Shown here piece after piece: positions 36,015 to 44,478 of a stretch of 64,000 nt of DNA (within the stretch, counting starts at the first letter, position 1; each line of letters opens with the position of its first letter). The notes under the pieces were generated by a model. The model had not been told where the DNA came from and did no database searches. It saw only the letters and a program-made list of their open reading frames with translations. The stretch comes from Pararhizobium sp. A13. Its GTDB lineage: Bacteria > Pseudomonadota > Alphaproteobacteria > Rhizobiales > Rhizobiaceae. The stretch spans positions 372,001-436,000 of the forward strand of contig NZ_CP149512.1 in NCBI RefSeq assembly GCF_040126305.1, given 5' to 3'. The position numbers were made by a program, and so were the translations under genes.

Positions 36015-37319
36015 CTAGCCTGCCTTTCTCACAGAATTTCCGTTGGCTCTCGCGAGCGACATCAGCATCGGGCCGATGGCGAATTCTCCCCTTTCGGCGC
36101 GTCGCGTCAGGTCTCGAATATAGCCGCCGGCGGAGTTGATATGCCCCGCCCTCTCGAGAATGCAGGCAATCACGGTTGCGGCATTTTCCGCTCCGAGTAT
36201 CTCGCAAGCCTGTTGATAAGCGTCGGGGCTGACACCAAGCATCGAGCGCACGACAACCGCCGCCGCCATGAGATCGCGCCAGGTCGAAATGGCTCCGCCT
36301 GTCCCGTAGTCGGCAATCTGCGGGCATGCCTGCAGCACCAGAGCCAGCGGAAACGCCTTGATGCCCGCACCTGGCAGACTGCGATGACCTTCGTTGGCTG
36401 CACTGGCCGTATTAACGCCGCGTTTACCATGATCTACATCTTTGTGCCCCCTCGTCACGGGCAATGTTTGCCGATCGATTTCGGATTTTTCGCCCTGCTT
36501 CGTTTCGATTGCAGGTTCAGGTTCAAATATGGATTCGGTATTTGAATTCTGTATGTGCCGATCATTTTGGAAGGGATTGCCGCTTATTTTCTTCGAATCG
36601 ACGTGCATTTCCAAGAGATTGACGATCTCGTCGCGAAGCATCTCCATCTCTTCGAGGGCCGTCGCCAGCACATCCGGTGTCGATGTGCGTGGAATTGCGG
36701 TAACCAAGGCGCGAAAATGCAGGCTGATCATCTCCCAGTCGCCCCTGGCGCCCTCCTCCACGGCCGTCTCGATCAGCTTGGCGACGTCGCGCCGGCAGAG
36801 CGTCAAACGCTCGCGAAGCCGCTGCAGATGCAGTCGTTCCGCGGTCACTTGTGCCGCCAGGCGTTCGACTTCGTCCGCGCGTGCAAGAAGCGGCGCCAGA
36901 GAAAAGCCGAAGGCCTCGTCGATCGCACCGGCGCCGTTCCTACGCACATAACGTTTACCGTTTGGACTATCCTTGCGAAAAATGAGCCCAGCTTCGACCA
37001 ACACCGCAAGATGACGTCGGATCGTCTGTTCTGTCATCCCGTGGGATCGCAGTGATAACTGTGCATTGGACGGGAAAACAACGAGCCCGTGCGCTTCTGA
37101 TAGTTCGTCCTTTGGATAGAAACTCAGAAGCGCATTCATGACCGCGAGCGCCCGATCGGTGACGCCGATCAGCGGCCTTGCCTCGCACAACGCCCGGAAG
37201 AGTTTCCACTTGTCGACTGTCTTGCCGTCTTCGATCTCTCGCGCCATGACCTGATTGGCCAACATGCCAAGCGTCATCGCCCGCCGCCCAAAGGGCGTCG
37301 CCACACTTCCACCTTCCAT
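36015..37319 (-). CDS. repC: Replication initiator RepC
   Basis: 434-residue initiator of the alphaproteobacterial repABC family. The N-terminus VATPFGRRAMTLGMLANQ, then LVVFPSNAQLSLRSHGMTEQ and HLAVLVEAGLIFRKDSPNGK, form the DNA-binding domain. A linker (about 250-320) is coded by relatively AT-rich DNA around 36530-36600, where oriV commonly lies inside repC. The C-terminal domain has YGTGGAISTWRDLMAAAVVV and ILERAGHINSAGGYIRDL. The ATG at 37319 follows AAAGGCAGAGG; the frame opens at 37343. It is the last gene of repA-repB-repC, limited by the antisense RNA just upstream. Confidence 0.93.
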   Translation of the reverse strand: MEGGSVATPFGRRAMTLGMLANQVMAREIEDGKTVDKWKLFRALCEARPLIGVTDRALAVMNALLSFYPKDELSEAHGLVVFPSNAQLSLRSHGMTEQTIRRHLAVLVEAGLIFRKDSPNGKRYVRRNGAGAIDEAFGFSLAPLLARADEVERLAAQVTAERLHLQRLRERLTLCRRDVAKLIETAVEEGARGDWEMISLHFRALVTAIPRTSTPDVLATALEEMEMLRDEIVNLLEMHVDSKKISGNPFQNDRHIQNSNTESIFEPEPAIETKQGEKSEIDRQTLPVTRGHKDVDHGKRGVNTASAANEGHRSLPGAGIKAFPLALVLQACPQIADYGTGGAISTWRDLMAAAVVVRSMLGVSPDAYQQACEILGAENAATVIACILERAGHINSAGGYIRDLTRRAERGEFAIGPMLMSLARANGNSVRKAG

Positions 37320-37388
37320 CGCCTCTGCCTTTCGTCGGGGCAAAGCTACTCAGCTCGTCAAAATGACGCCGATCTCAATGAAGAGACT

Positions 37389-37417
37389 TGACTACGATTC
37401 CAGGAAGTGTGATTCTC
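37389..37417 (+). promoter_or_regulatory. Promoter of the repABC antisense RNA
   Basis: TTGACT (37389-37394) and GATTCT (37412-37417) are separated by 17 bases and read opposite to repABC, about 30-60 bases before a strong terminator. Position and spacing match the ctRNA promoter in the repB-repC intergenic region. Confidence 0.65.
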
Positions 37418-37422
37418 TCAGT

Positions 37423-37475
37423 CGCCAAACAGTCGAGAAGGGCTTCCGGAATGCATTTCGGGGGCCTTTTTCTTT
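37423..37475 (+). ncRNA. Counter-transcribed antisense RNA of repABC (ctRNA/incA)
   Basis: Predicted RNA of about 53 nt in the repB-repC gap, transcribed against repC. It ends in an excellent terminator: an 11-bp stem (with three G-T pairs) formed by GGCTTCCGGAA and TTTCGGGGGCC, loop TGCA (37441-37466), followed by TTTTTCTTT. In repABC replicons this small RNA pairs with the repC leader and lowers RepC synthesis, setting copy number and incompatibility. Start estimated from the upstream promoter. Confidence 0.75.
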
Positions 37476-37548
37476 GCCGATTTTCGTCTGCTACCCATCC
37501 TTCGATAGCCGTTGATCTTTGGGTGCCCACTTGGGCGCCCGGCGTAAG

Positions 37549-38553
37549 CTAGTGCCGGCCATCCTGTTTGCGGCTGGCCGTAAATTCCGCGTAGAGATCG
37601 TCCAGCCGATCGGCGAGGTAACCGCCGAATTCTGGCACTTGCCGCTCATCGAAAACGATCCGGGTCTGAACATCGTCCCGCTCGATCCGCGCTGCTTTCT
37701 TGCCCTGCGGATTCTTCCATTCCTGCGCCTTCGGCTTTCTCTTCGCCGGCTCGGCGCCGAGCATTTCGAACACACGGCCAAACCGCGTATCACTGTCAGT
37801 CGCTAGAAATTCCGCGCCCGCGATCAGGGCATCGAGCGTGTCCTGTTTCCGCTCCATCCGATCGGCCAATGCCGCCCAGCGCGCCCGGCCCGCCTTTGGC
37901 GCCGGTCCGATCGCCTGGACCAGATATTCCGGAATACTGCGCGCGATCGAGATGTAACGGCTGAGGTCAGCCTTGTCGGTCGAAAGCGCCGCCATGATCG
38001 TCGTACGGTCGTAGCCGCCATCTTCGAGGCGCCGGGCGAATTGAGCCTTTTCGATGTAGGACAGATCCTGCCGGTCGAGATTTTCCTTGCCTTGCGCAAT
38101 GACGAGCTCGTTGTCTGTCAGTGTCTGGATAATGGCCCTGACCGTCTTGCCAAGCATGGCTGCTGCCCGCAGACGCCGGCGGCCATAAGCCACCTGGAAG
38201 CGTCCGGGCACAGCAGCCTGGGGCCGAACGAGGATCGGAACCTGTTGTCCATTTTCTCGGATGCTCTCGACGAGCGCCTCAAAGCCGGGATCGATCGCTA
38301 TCGAGATTCGATCGCTCACAGAGGAACTATCGATCTGCGACGGATCGAGATCGATCACCGTCGATCCGGACGCCAGTTGCTCCTGCAATTTTGCGGCGCT
38401 GCGCGCACCCTCGGTCATTTCCTGCAGTGACGCGCCCATTGCCGAAATGGCGCCCGTGCGGACGCGATCCGGACTTTTTTCAGCGCCTGCAACTGGAGCG
38501 GAGCCCTCCGGCCGGCGCATAAACAAAGTGTTGACGGTATCTTTTCGGCTCAC
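37549..38553 (-). CDS. repB: Partition protein RepB (ParB family)
   Basis: 334-residue ParB-type centromere-binding protein. The ParB/Srx-like nuclease fold starts at about residue 64 (STVIDLDPSQIDSSSVSDR) with VESIRENGQQVPILVRPQA and the GRRRLRAA box. The HTH region is KENLDRQDLSYIEKAQFARR, with DRTTIMAALSTDKADLSRYI. The C-terminus is the dimerization and RepA-contact part. It should bind the two palindromes just upstream, in the repA-repB gap. The N-terminus MSRKDTVNTLFMRR is typical of RepB. Confidence 0.93.
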   Translation of the reverse strand: MSRKDTVNTLFMRRPEGSAPVAGAEKSPDRVRTGAISAMGASLQEMTEGARSAAKLQEQLASGSTVIDLDPSQIDSSSVSDRISIAIDPGFEALVESIRENGQQVPILVRPQAAVPGRFQVAYGRRRLRAAAMLGKTVRAIIQTLTDNELVIAQGKENLDRQDLSYIEKAQFARRLEDGGYDRTTIMAALSTDKADLSRYISIARSIPEYLVQAIGPAPKAGRARWAALADRMERKQDTLDALIAGAEFLATDSDTRFGRVFEMLGAEPAKRKPKAQEWKNPQGKKAARIERDDVQTRIVFDERQVPEFGGYLADRLDDLYAEFTASRKQDGRH

Positions 38554-38609
38554 GGCAGATCACCCTGATTTAAAAGTTTCTGAGGTGCGGCGCCTTGGAA
38601 ACAGCAGAC

Positions 38610-38625
38610 GTTGGGAGCTCCCAAC
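38610..38625. promoter_or_regulatory. parS: parS-like centromere site 1
   Basis: Perfect 16-bp palindrome GTTGGGAGCTCCCAAC, 57 bp upstream of the repB start. It matches the rhizobial repABC parS pattern of a palindrome bounded by GTT and AAC. Confidence 0.8.
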
Positions 38626-38721
38626 AGGTCTGGCCGGGTGACACACCTCTTTGACCAAAGGGATATGCCACTCGAAAGATCCCGTTCATCTGGCGAAGTA
38701 CGGAATCGTTTGAAATGCGCT

Positions 38722-38737
38722 GTTGGGAGCTCCCAAC
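38722..38737. promoter_or_regulatory. parS: parS-like centromere site 2
   Basis: Second identical copy of the 16-bp palindrome GTTGGGAGCTCCCAAC, 27 bp after the repA stop. Two exact copies 112 bp apart in the repA-repB gap support a RepB-binding centromere. Confidence 0.8.
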
Positions 38738-38764
38738 AAACTGCGGGCGATGGGAGGAGAGCAC

Positions 38765-39997
38765 TCATTTTGGCGTGCGCCCCCACGCTTGCCGAATGAG
38801 GGATTCGACTTCGCCGTTCACCGCGTCGAGTGCTTCCATCGCCCGGTCATAGGTCGACCGGGTCAGGTTCTCCCGGCCGATCTCGTAGAGCGTCTGCTTA
38901 GTCAGACCAGCATCGGAAACCGCTGCCGACTTCACCATCGGATTGGTCATGACGTGATCGTCGAACAGATTGCGAAGGAGGGCGGCGACCTTGGTCTGCG
39001 GCGCGTCCTGAGGTTCATAGCGAGTGAGAAGATAGCGGATGAAATCATATTTCAGTTCGCCGCCAGCCTCGCGAACGACGGCCAGGAGGTCATGCGTCAT
39101 CAACAGGAATTGGCTCATCGACGCCACATCGAGCATCTGCGGATGGATCGTCACTACCATCGACGTTGCCGCGCAAAGGCCACTCAGCGTCAAGTAACCG
39201 AGCTGCGGTGGGCAATCGATGACGACGACGTCATAGCCGTCGGCAACTTCATCGAGCGCACGCGCGACGCGGGTGAAAAAAATTCCGTCTCCGTCGCGGG
39301 GGCCGCTCGTCAAGGCGCGCGGTGTCGTATGCTCAAACTCCATCAGCTCAAGATTGCCCGGCACGAGATCGAGGCCGTCGAAATAGGTGTTGCGGATGAC
39401 CTCCGCCAGCGGCCGCTTTTCCTCATCATATCGGATGGCGGCGTAAAGCGTTTCGTTCGACCTGACTTCGGTTTCCGGCAGGACGCCGAGGAGGGCGGAA
39501 AGGCTTGCCTGCGGATCAAGGTCGACGGCAAGCACCCGATATCCCTGCAGCGCCAGATATTGTGCCAGGTGCACAGACGTGGTCGTCTTGCCCGAGCCGC
39601 CCTTGAAATTGGTGACGGCGATGACCTGGAGGTGATCATCGGGGCCGCGACGCGGCACGAGGTTATAGGCTTCGCGGCCCCGCGCCGTCTGTGCCAGCTT
39701 CTCGCGCAATTCGTTGATCTGCCGCAGGGTGTAGAGGCGGCGTCCGTTGCTGGTGAGTTCAGGCTGCGGTCCTTCGCCGGCAAGCGTCATTTTGCGCAAC
39801 GTCGAATCCGAGACGCCCATCAGGCGAGCCGCCTCGCCAGAGGTAAACCGCCGCAAAGTCTTGTTGGCCGTTGGCGGAAAAAGGGCCTCGCTGATCGCTT
39901 GCAGCTGCGAACTGATAACCGCCGCATGATCCCCGATCGTCTCATCGACGGTCTTGCGCTCAATCTTGGTCGCTCGAATTGCATTGCTCACGTTCAA
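38765..39997 (-). CDS. repA: Partition ATPase RepA (ParA family)
   Basis: 410-residue ParA-type ATPase with an N-terminal DNA-binding extension. A MerR-like HTH is seen as TSGEAARLMGVSDSTLRKMT (about 52-71), which lets RepA bind its operator. The deviant Walker A is NFKGGSGKTTTSVH (about 130-143); YRVLAVDLDPQASLSALLG and YDVVVIDCPPQLGYLTLSG give the A' and B motifs. It segregates the replicon together with RepB/parS and represses the operon. First gene of repABC; a promoter with inverted-repeat operator lies directly upstream. Confidence 0.95.
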   Translation of the reverse strand: MNVSNAIRATKIERKTVDETIGDHAAVISSQLQAISEALFPPTANKTLRRFTSGEAARLMGVSDSTLRKMTLAGEGPQPELTSNGRRLYTLRQINELREKLAQTARGREAYNLVPRRGPDDHLQVIAVTNFKGGSGKTTTSVHLAQYLALQGYRVLAVDLDPQASLSALLGVLPETEVRSNETLYAAIRYDEEKRPLAEVIRNTYFDGLDLVPGNLELMEFEHTTPRALTSGPRDGDGIFFTRVARALDEVADGYDVVVIDCPPQLGYLTLSGLCAATSMVVTIHPQMLDVASMSQFLLMTHDLLAVVREAGGELKYDFIRYLLTRYEPQDAPQTKVAALLRNLFDDHVMTNPMVKSAAVSDAGLTKQTLYEIGRENLTRSTYDRAMEALDAVNGEVESLIRQAWGRTPK

Positions 39998-40004
39998 AAA
40001 CTTT

Positions 40005-40058
40005 CGTCACGGTAAAATGGCCGGATGGGAGATATAACCGTGACGATACGCAACGCAA
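40005..40058 (-). promoter_or_regulatory. repABC promoter with inverted-repeat operator
   Basis: On the minus strand, TTGCGT (40058-40053) and TATATC (40036-40031), spaced by 16 bases, form a plausible promoter about 30 bases before the repA ATG. An inverted repeat with arms CGTCACGGT (40005-40013) and ACCGTGACG (40037-40045) flanks the -10 box, as expected for RepA/RepB autorepression. Confidence 0.65.
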
Positions 40059-40530
40059 CGATTCGCGCAAGAAGTTATTGGTTAACAGAAGGTTAACACG
40101 ACGGGATAAGAAAATGAGTCCGGCGCGGCCCAACACATGATTCACCCATGAATCCAAGGTGTTCATCAACGGCAACAAGAGCCAAGCAGCGATGGTCCGC
40201 GCGCAATGATTCATGTGCACAATCACCCAGCGTCAGGCAGAAGCTGGCCGCGGGACCTCTGGCACGCCCGACTCACCCACCTCCGCTGTAAATGATCACG
40301 ATTCGTTTCCCGCTGCAGTGCCGCCCCTTGCTGCCTCATGCTCTCTAACTCGGTGTAAGAGGGGAGGAGAGGGGGATGGACACACACCCACATTCATAAT
40401 CATTTGCTTATGAAAGCGCCGCTGTTATTTCATTTTACATCACCATTCGGCGTGACACACTGGGCCCGCTGTAATGTCAGCCGTTGCGCGCCGGCTCCCG
40501 GGAGCATGCCGGCCGTTCAGGGAGGAAAAT
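40059..40530. other. Intergenic, no gene recognised
   Basis: About 470 bases between the divergent repA promoter and the importer operon. It includes two close GGTTAACA repeats near 40080-40097. No supported coding frame; it should contain the promoter of the importer operon. Confidence 0.4.
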
Positions 40531-41703
40531 ATGAAACGTGTAGTCATCACCGCGTTTGCGGCAATCATCATGGGCAGTGCAGCCCATGCAGATACGATCA
40601 AAGTCGGCGTGGTTGGCCCATTCTCCGGGCCTTTCGCTCTCCAGGGCAAGAATTTCAAGGCCGGCATCGACGCCTATATGGCAATGAACGGCACATCGGT
40701 CGGCGACGACACAATCGAAGTCATCTACCGCGATCTGCCAGCACCGGATCCTGCTCAGTCCAAGGCCCTGGCCCAGGAACTGGTGGTCAAGGAGAAGGTG
40801 CAATATCTCGCCGGTTTCTATTTCACCCCGGACGCGATGGCGGTAACGCCGATCCTGAAGCAGGCAAATGTGCCATTGGTCATCATGAACGCCGCGACCT
40901 CGGCAATCGTCACCAAGAGCCCGTTCGTCGTGCGCACTTCCTTCACCACCTGGCAGACTTCGACGCCAATCGCCAAGGTCGCGCATGACGCAGGCGTTGC
41001 CAAAGTTATTTCCGTCGTCAGCGATTATGGTCCGGGGGTCGATGCCGAAAATGCCTTCAAGGCCGCGTTTGAAAAGGAAGGCGGGCAGGTCGTCGAGGCA
41101 ATCCGCATTCCGCTTTCCACGAACGATTTCAGCCCGATCATGCAGCGCATCAGGGATTCCGGCGCGCAAGGCGTGTTTGCCTTCCTGCCGTCCGGGCCAA
41201 CGACACTCGGCTTTGTAAAAGCCTACAATGAAAATGGCCTGAAGGACGCCGGCATCAAGTTCTTCGCCCCGGGCGACTTGACGCAGGAATCCGACCTGCC
41301 GGCGCTTGGCGACGCCGCTCTCGGCATCCAGACGACGTTTCACTACGCGGTTTCCCACGATTCTCCCGAAAACAAGGCTTTCGTCGAAGCCGCGGTAAAA
41401 GCCATCGGCAATCCCGCCGAGCTGTCCTTCCCCTCAGTCGGTGCCTTCGATGGCATGAACGTCATCTACAAGATGATCGAAGCGACGGGTGGAGAGCAGG
41501 ATGCACAGAAGGCCGTGGATGCCGTCAAGGGATTGTCCTGGATCAGCCCGCGCGGTCCGGTCTCGATTGATCCTGAATCGCGCCACATCACCCAGAACAT
41601 CTACCTGCGTGAAGTTACCAAGGCGGATGACGGTACCTACTACAACAAGGAAATCCAGACCTTCGAAAAGCAGGGCGACCCAGGTCTCGCCGCTGCCAAG
41701 TAG
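40531..41703 (+). CDS. Branched-chain amino-acid-type ABC transporter, substrate-binding protein
   Basis: 390-residue periplasmic binding protein of the LivJ/LivK class (peripla_BP_6). The signal peptide is about residues 1-20, with cleavage after GSAAHA. The mature start DTIKVGVVGPFSGPFALQG is typical, as are AQELVVKEKVQYLAGFYF, FVVRTSFTTWQTSTPIAK and FSPIMQRIRDSGAQGVFAFL. It captures ligand for the permease encoded by the next four genes. The start at 40531 follows GGGAGGAAAAT. Members bind Leu/Ile/Val but also amides, urea, aromatics or other carboxylates; the ligand is not determined. Confidence 0.93.
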   Translation: MKRVVITAFAAIIMGSAAHADTIKVGVVGPFSGPFALQGKNFKAGIDAYMAMNGTSVGDDTIEVIYRDLPAPDPAQSKALAQELVVKEKVQYLAGFYFTPDAMAVTPILKQANVPLVIMNAATSAIVTKSPFVVRTSFTTWQTSTPIAKVAHDAGVAKVISVVSDYGPGVDAENAFKAAFEKEGGQVVEAIRIPLSTNDFSPIMQRIRDSGAQGVFAFLPSGPTTLGFVKAYNENGLKDAGIKFFAPGDLTQESDLPALGDAALGIQTTFHYAVSHDSPENKAFVEAAVKAIGNPAELSFPSVGAFDGMNVIYKMIEATGGEQDAQKAVDAVKGLSWISPRGPVSIDPESRHITQNIYLREVTKADDGTYYNKEIQTFEKQGDPGLAAAK

Positions 41704-41844
41704 AGCGGCTCAGGCGGTTTGACCCGCACCTGGAGTTCGGCCATCGTCGGCTTTTGACGGTGGCCGATAAATCCCGCTCTCGCTTTTATGGGGGAGGGGA
41801 GGGCTCGATAGCGCACTGCGCACAACCGTATCGGAACCAGTTCG

Positions 41845-42708
41845 ATGCAGACATTCTTCAGCATAGCCGTCGATGCCTTTGCCTATGGCATGGTGCTCTT
41901 CGTCATCTCCATTGGCCTTTCGGTCACCATGGGGCTGATGCGCGTCGTCAATCTTGCCCATGGCGCCTTTGCGATGATCGGCGGCTACATCGCGTCCTAT
42001 GCGGCGCAATCACTCGGTCTGGGGTATGCCGCGGCCATCCTGCTTGCCGTGTTCGGCACAGTGGCCATCTCGATCCCGATCGAGCGTTTGCTCTATCGCC
42101 GGATTTACGGCGCTCCCGAATTGACCCAGGTTCTGATGACCATCGGCATCACCTTCTGCATCATCGGCATCACCAACTACGTCTTTGGACCAACCCTGAA
42201 GACGATCCCGTTGCCACCCACATTGCAGGGCTCCGCCGATCTCGGTTTCCGCTCGATCGCCACGCATCGCATCTTCGCTATCGTTTGCGGCCTCATCGTC
42301 GCCGGTGCGCTTTGGTATGCGATCGAGAAGACGGCCTTCGGCGTCAAGCTGCGTGCCTCCGTCGACAACGCCTCTATGGCGGCGGCGCTCGGTGTGCGCA
42401 CCGAGATCATCTATGCGGTGAGTTTCGCAGTCGCGGTCGGTCTTGCCGCCTTCGGCGGGGTGCTCGGCGCCGAACTGCTTCCGGTCGAGCCCTACTACGC
42501 ACTGCGCTACATGGTGACCTTCCTGGTGGTCGTCTCCGTGGGGGGCGCGGGATCAATCCCCGGTGCCTTGCTCGCCTGTCTCGTGCTCGGCGGCATCGAT
42601 ACGACCGGACGCTATCTGATGCCGGAGTTTGGTGAGTTCTTCTTCTACCTCGCAGTTATCGCCATCATCTGCATTTTCCCACGTGGTCTTGCCGGACGGG
42701 TACGCTAG
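41845..42708 (+). CDS. ABC transporter permease, LivH type
   Basis: 287-residue inner-membrane permease with about eight helices, BPD_transp_2 family. It starts QTFFSIAVDAFAYGMVLFVI and holds LSVTMGLMRVVNLAHGAFAM, the usual early-helix signature, and VAVGLAAFGGVLGAELLPVE near the cytoplasmic coupling region. With the LivM-type partner it forms the translocation path. It is 141 bp after the binding-protein gene, and its stop lies one base before the next start. Confidence 0.93.
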   Translation: MQTFFSIAVDAFAYGMVLFVISIGLSVTMGLMRVVNLAHGAFAMIGGYIASYAAQSLGLGYAAAILLAVFGTVAISIPIERLLYRRIYGAPELTQVLMTIGITFCIIGITNYVFGPTLKTIPLPPTLQGSADLGFRSIATHRIFAIVCGLIVAGALWYAIEKTAFGVKLRASVDNASMAAALGVRTEIIYAVSFAVAVGLAAFGGVLGAELLPVEPYYALRYMVTFLVVVSVGGAGSIPGALLACLVLGGIDTTGRYLMPEFGEFFFYLAVIAIICIFPRGLAGRVR

Positions 42709-42709
42709 G

Positions 42710-43717
42710 ATGACAGTCATTATGAGCCACAAAACGGTCGCAACGACCGCCCGCCAAAACCGCCCCTTCGTCCGCGACCTGATGGGCATCGGCACCATCA
42801 TCGCCGCGGCGGCAATCGGCTATCTTCTCTTCCCCGACAATCTTGCCCTTTTGACCCGCATCATCGCCATTGCCCTTCTCGTATTGTCGCTCGACCTCGT
42901 CACCGGCTATTGCGGTGTGGCGACACTCGGCCATGCGGCTCTGTTCGGCTCAGGCGCCTATGCTGCCGGCATCATATCCGCGCATTACGGCATCGCCGAT
43001 CCGCTTCTGATGACGTTGGCGGGCATCGTCGGCGGAGCAGCAGCGGGGCTCGTCTGTGGCGTCATCATTCTTCGAGCCCACGGATTGCCGCAGCTCGTCC
43101 TGTCGATCGCGCTCATCTACCTGTTCCACGAACTCGCCAACAAGGCGTCCTCCTGGACTGGTGGCAGTGACGGTCTCTCTGGAATTTCGACCGATCCACT
43201 GTTCGGTATGTTCGAGTTCGACCTCTGGGGCCAAACTGCCTATGTCTTCGGTGTCGCATTGCTGCTCGCCGTGCTTATCCTGCTGCGTTTCCTCGTTCGT
43301 TCGCCCTTTGGCATGCTTTGCCGCGGTATCAAGGAAGACCCGCTGCGCATCATCGCCATGGGCGCGTCGCCCAAAGCCGCGCTGATCAAGATGTATGTCA
43401 TCTCCGGTGCTGTCGCTGGCGTCGGCGGCGCGCTCAATGCCATCTCGACGCAAGTCGTCGGCCTCGACAGCCTGTCCTTCACGCTTTCGGCGGAGTCGCT
43501 CGTGATGCTCGTCCTTGGTGGCACCGGTTCGTTGTTCGGCGCACTGACCGGCACCGTGGTCTTCATGCTGTTCGAAGACTATGTCTCTGCCGCCAACCCC
43601 TTCCACTGGCTAACGATGGTCGGTGCATTGCTGATTGCCGTCGTGCTTTTCGCACCAAAGGGTCTCTACGGAACGGCCGCCGCCTTTGTCGCCCGCCGTG
43701 GGGAGAAACGCCCGTGA
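42710..43717 (+). CDS. ABC transporter permease, LivM type
   Basis: 335-residue permease, second half of the channel. Hydrophobic throughout, with LDLVTGYCGVATLGHAALFG, the LivM equivalent of the LivH signature, and GMLCRGIKEDPLRIIAMGAS, the coupling helix that touches the ATPases. The start at 42710 lies one base after the previous stop; ATG 42722 is an alternative. The stop overlaps the GTG of the ATPase gene by three bases. Confidence 0.92.
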   Translation: MTVIMSHKTVATTARQNRPFVRDLMGIGTIIAAAAIGYLLFPDNLALLTRIIAIALLVLSLDLVTGYCGVATLGHAALFGSGAYAAGIISAHYGIADPLLMTLAGIVGGAAAGLVCGVIILRAHGLPQLVLSIALIYLFHELANKASSWTGGSDGLSGISTDPLFGMFEFDLWGQTAYVFGVALLLAVLILLRFLVRSPFGMLCRGIKEDPLRIIAMGASPKAALIKMYVISGAVAGVGGALNAISTQVVGLDSLSFTLSAESLVMLVLGGTGSLFGALTGTVVFMLFEDYVSAANPFHWLTMVGALLIAVVLFAPKGLYGTAAAFVARRGEKRP

Positions 43718-44478
43718 GCGCCGTTTTCGAAGTTCTCAATCTGAAAAAGGCCTTCAGCGGTCTTGCCGTCACCAATGATGTGACACTGTCCATGGCGCCG
43801 GGTGACCGGGTCGCACTGATCGGGCCGAACGGCGCGGGAAAGACCACCTTCGTCAATCTCGTGACCGGCAATCTCCGTCCGGATTCAGGAGAGGTCCGCA
43901 TCAACGGCGAAACCGTTACCAGGATCGATGCGATCGGCCGCGTCCGCCGCGGTCTGGTCCGGTCCTTCCAGGTCACAAGGCTCTTTCAGGACATGACCCC
44001 GGCCGAGCATGTCGCTCTGGCGATCCTTCAACGCGACGGAAGGGCAGGGGCGATGTTCGGCAATTTCCTGTCGATGCCCGATATCATGGATGAGACAACA
44101 GCACTGCTTTGCACGCTTGGCCTTGTCCATCTCATGCACCGCAAGGTGAGCGAGATCGCCTACGGCCAGCAGCGCCTGCTCGAGATCGCCGTGGCGCTGG
44201 CGCTGAAGCCCAGGGTCCTGCTTCTCGACGAGCCTGCGGCTGGCGTGCCACAGAGCGATACCGGCCGCATCGAGCAGGCGCTCGCAGAGCTGCCCGCCGA
44301 TCTCGCCGTGCTGATGATCGAGCACGACATGGATCTGGTTTTCCGCTTCGCCAAGCGCGTCATCGTGCTTGCCGCTGGAACCATCATCTTCGACGGCTTG
44401 CCCGTCGATGTCACCAAGAATGCCGCCGTGCGCGAGGCCTATCTGGGGAGCTATGCCAATGCCAGCCACGCCGCTTGA
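43714..44478 (+). CDS. ABC transporter ATP-binding protein, LivG type
   Basis: 254-residue ATPase. Walker A is LIGPNGAGKTTFVNLV, the signature region is VSEIAYGQQRLLEIAVAL (YGQQR in place of SGGQ, as is common in LivG), Walker B is RVLLLDEPAAGV, and the switch His is in LMIEHDMDLVF. It starts with GTG at 43714 overlapping the livM stop (GTGA), and its end overlaps the next gene by 20 bases. The compact overlaps support a single operon. Confidence 0.93.
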   Translation: MSAVFEVLNLKKAFSGLAVTNDVTLSMAPGDRVALIGPNGAGKTTFVNLVTGNLRPDSGEVRINGETVTRIDAIGRVRRGLVRSFQVTRLFQDMTPAEHVALAILQRDGRAGAMFGNFLSMPDIMDETTALLCTLGLVHLMHRKVSEIAYGQQRLLEIAVALALKPRVLLLDEPAAGVPQSDTGRIEQALAELPADLAVLMIEHDMDLVFRFAKRVIVLAAGTIIFDGLPVDVTKNAAVREAYLGSYANASHAA

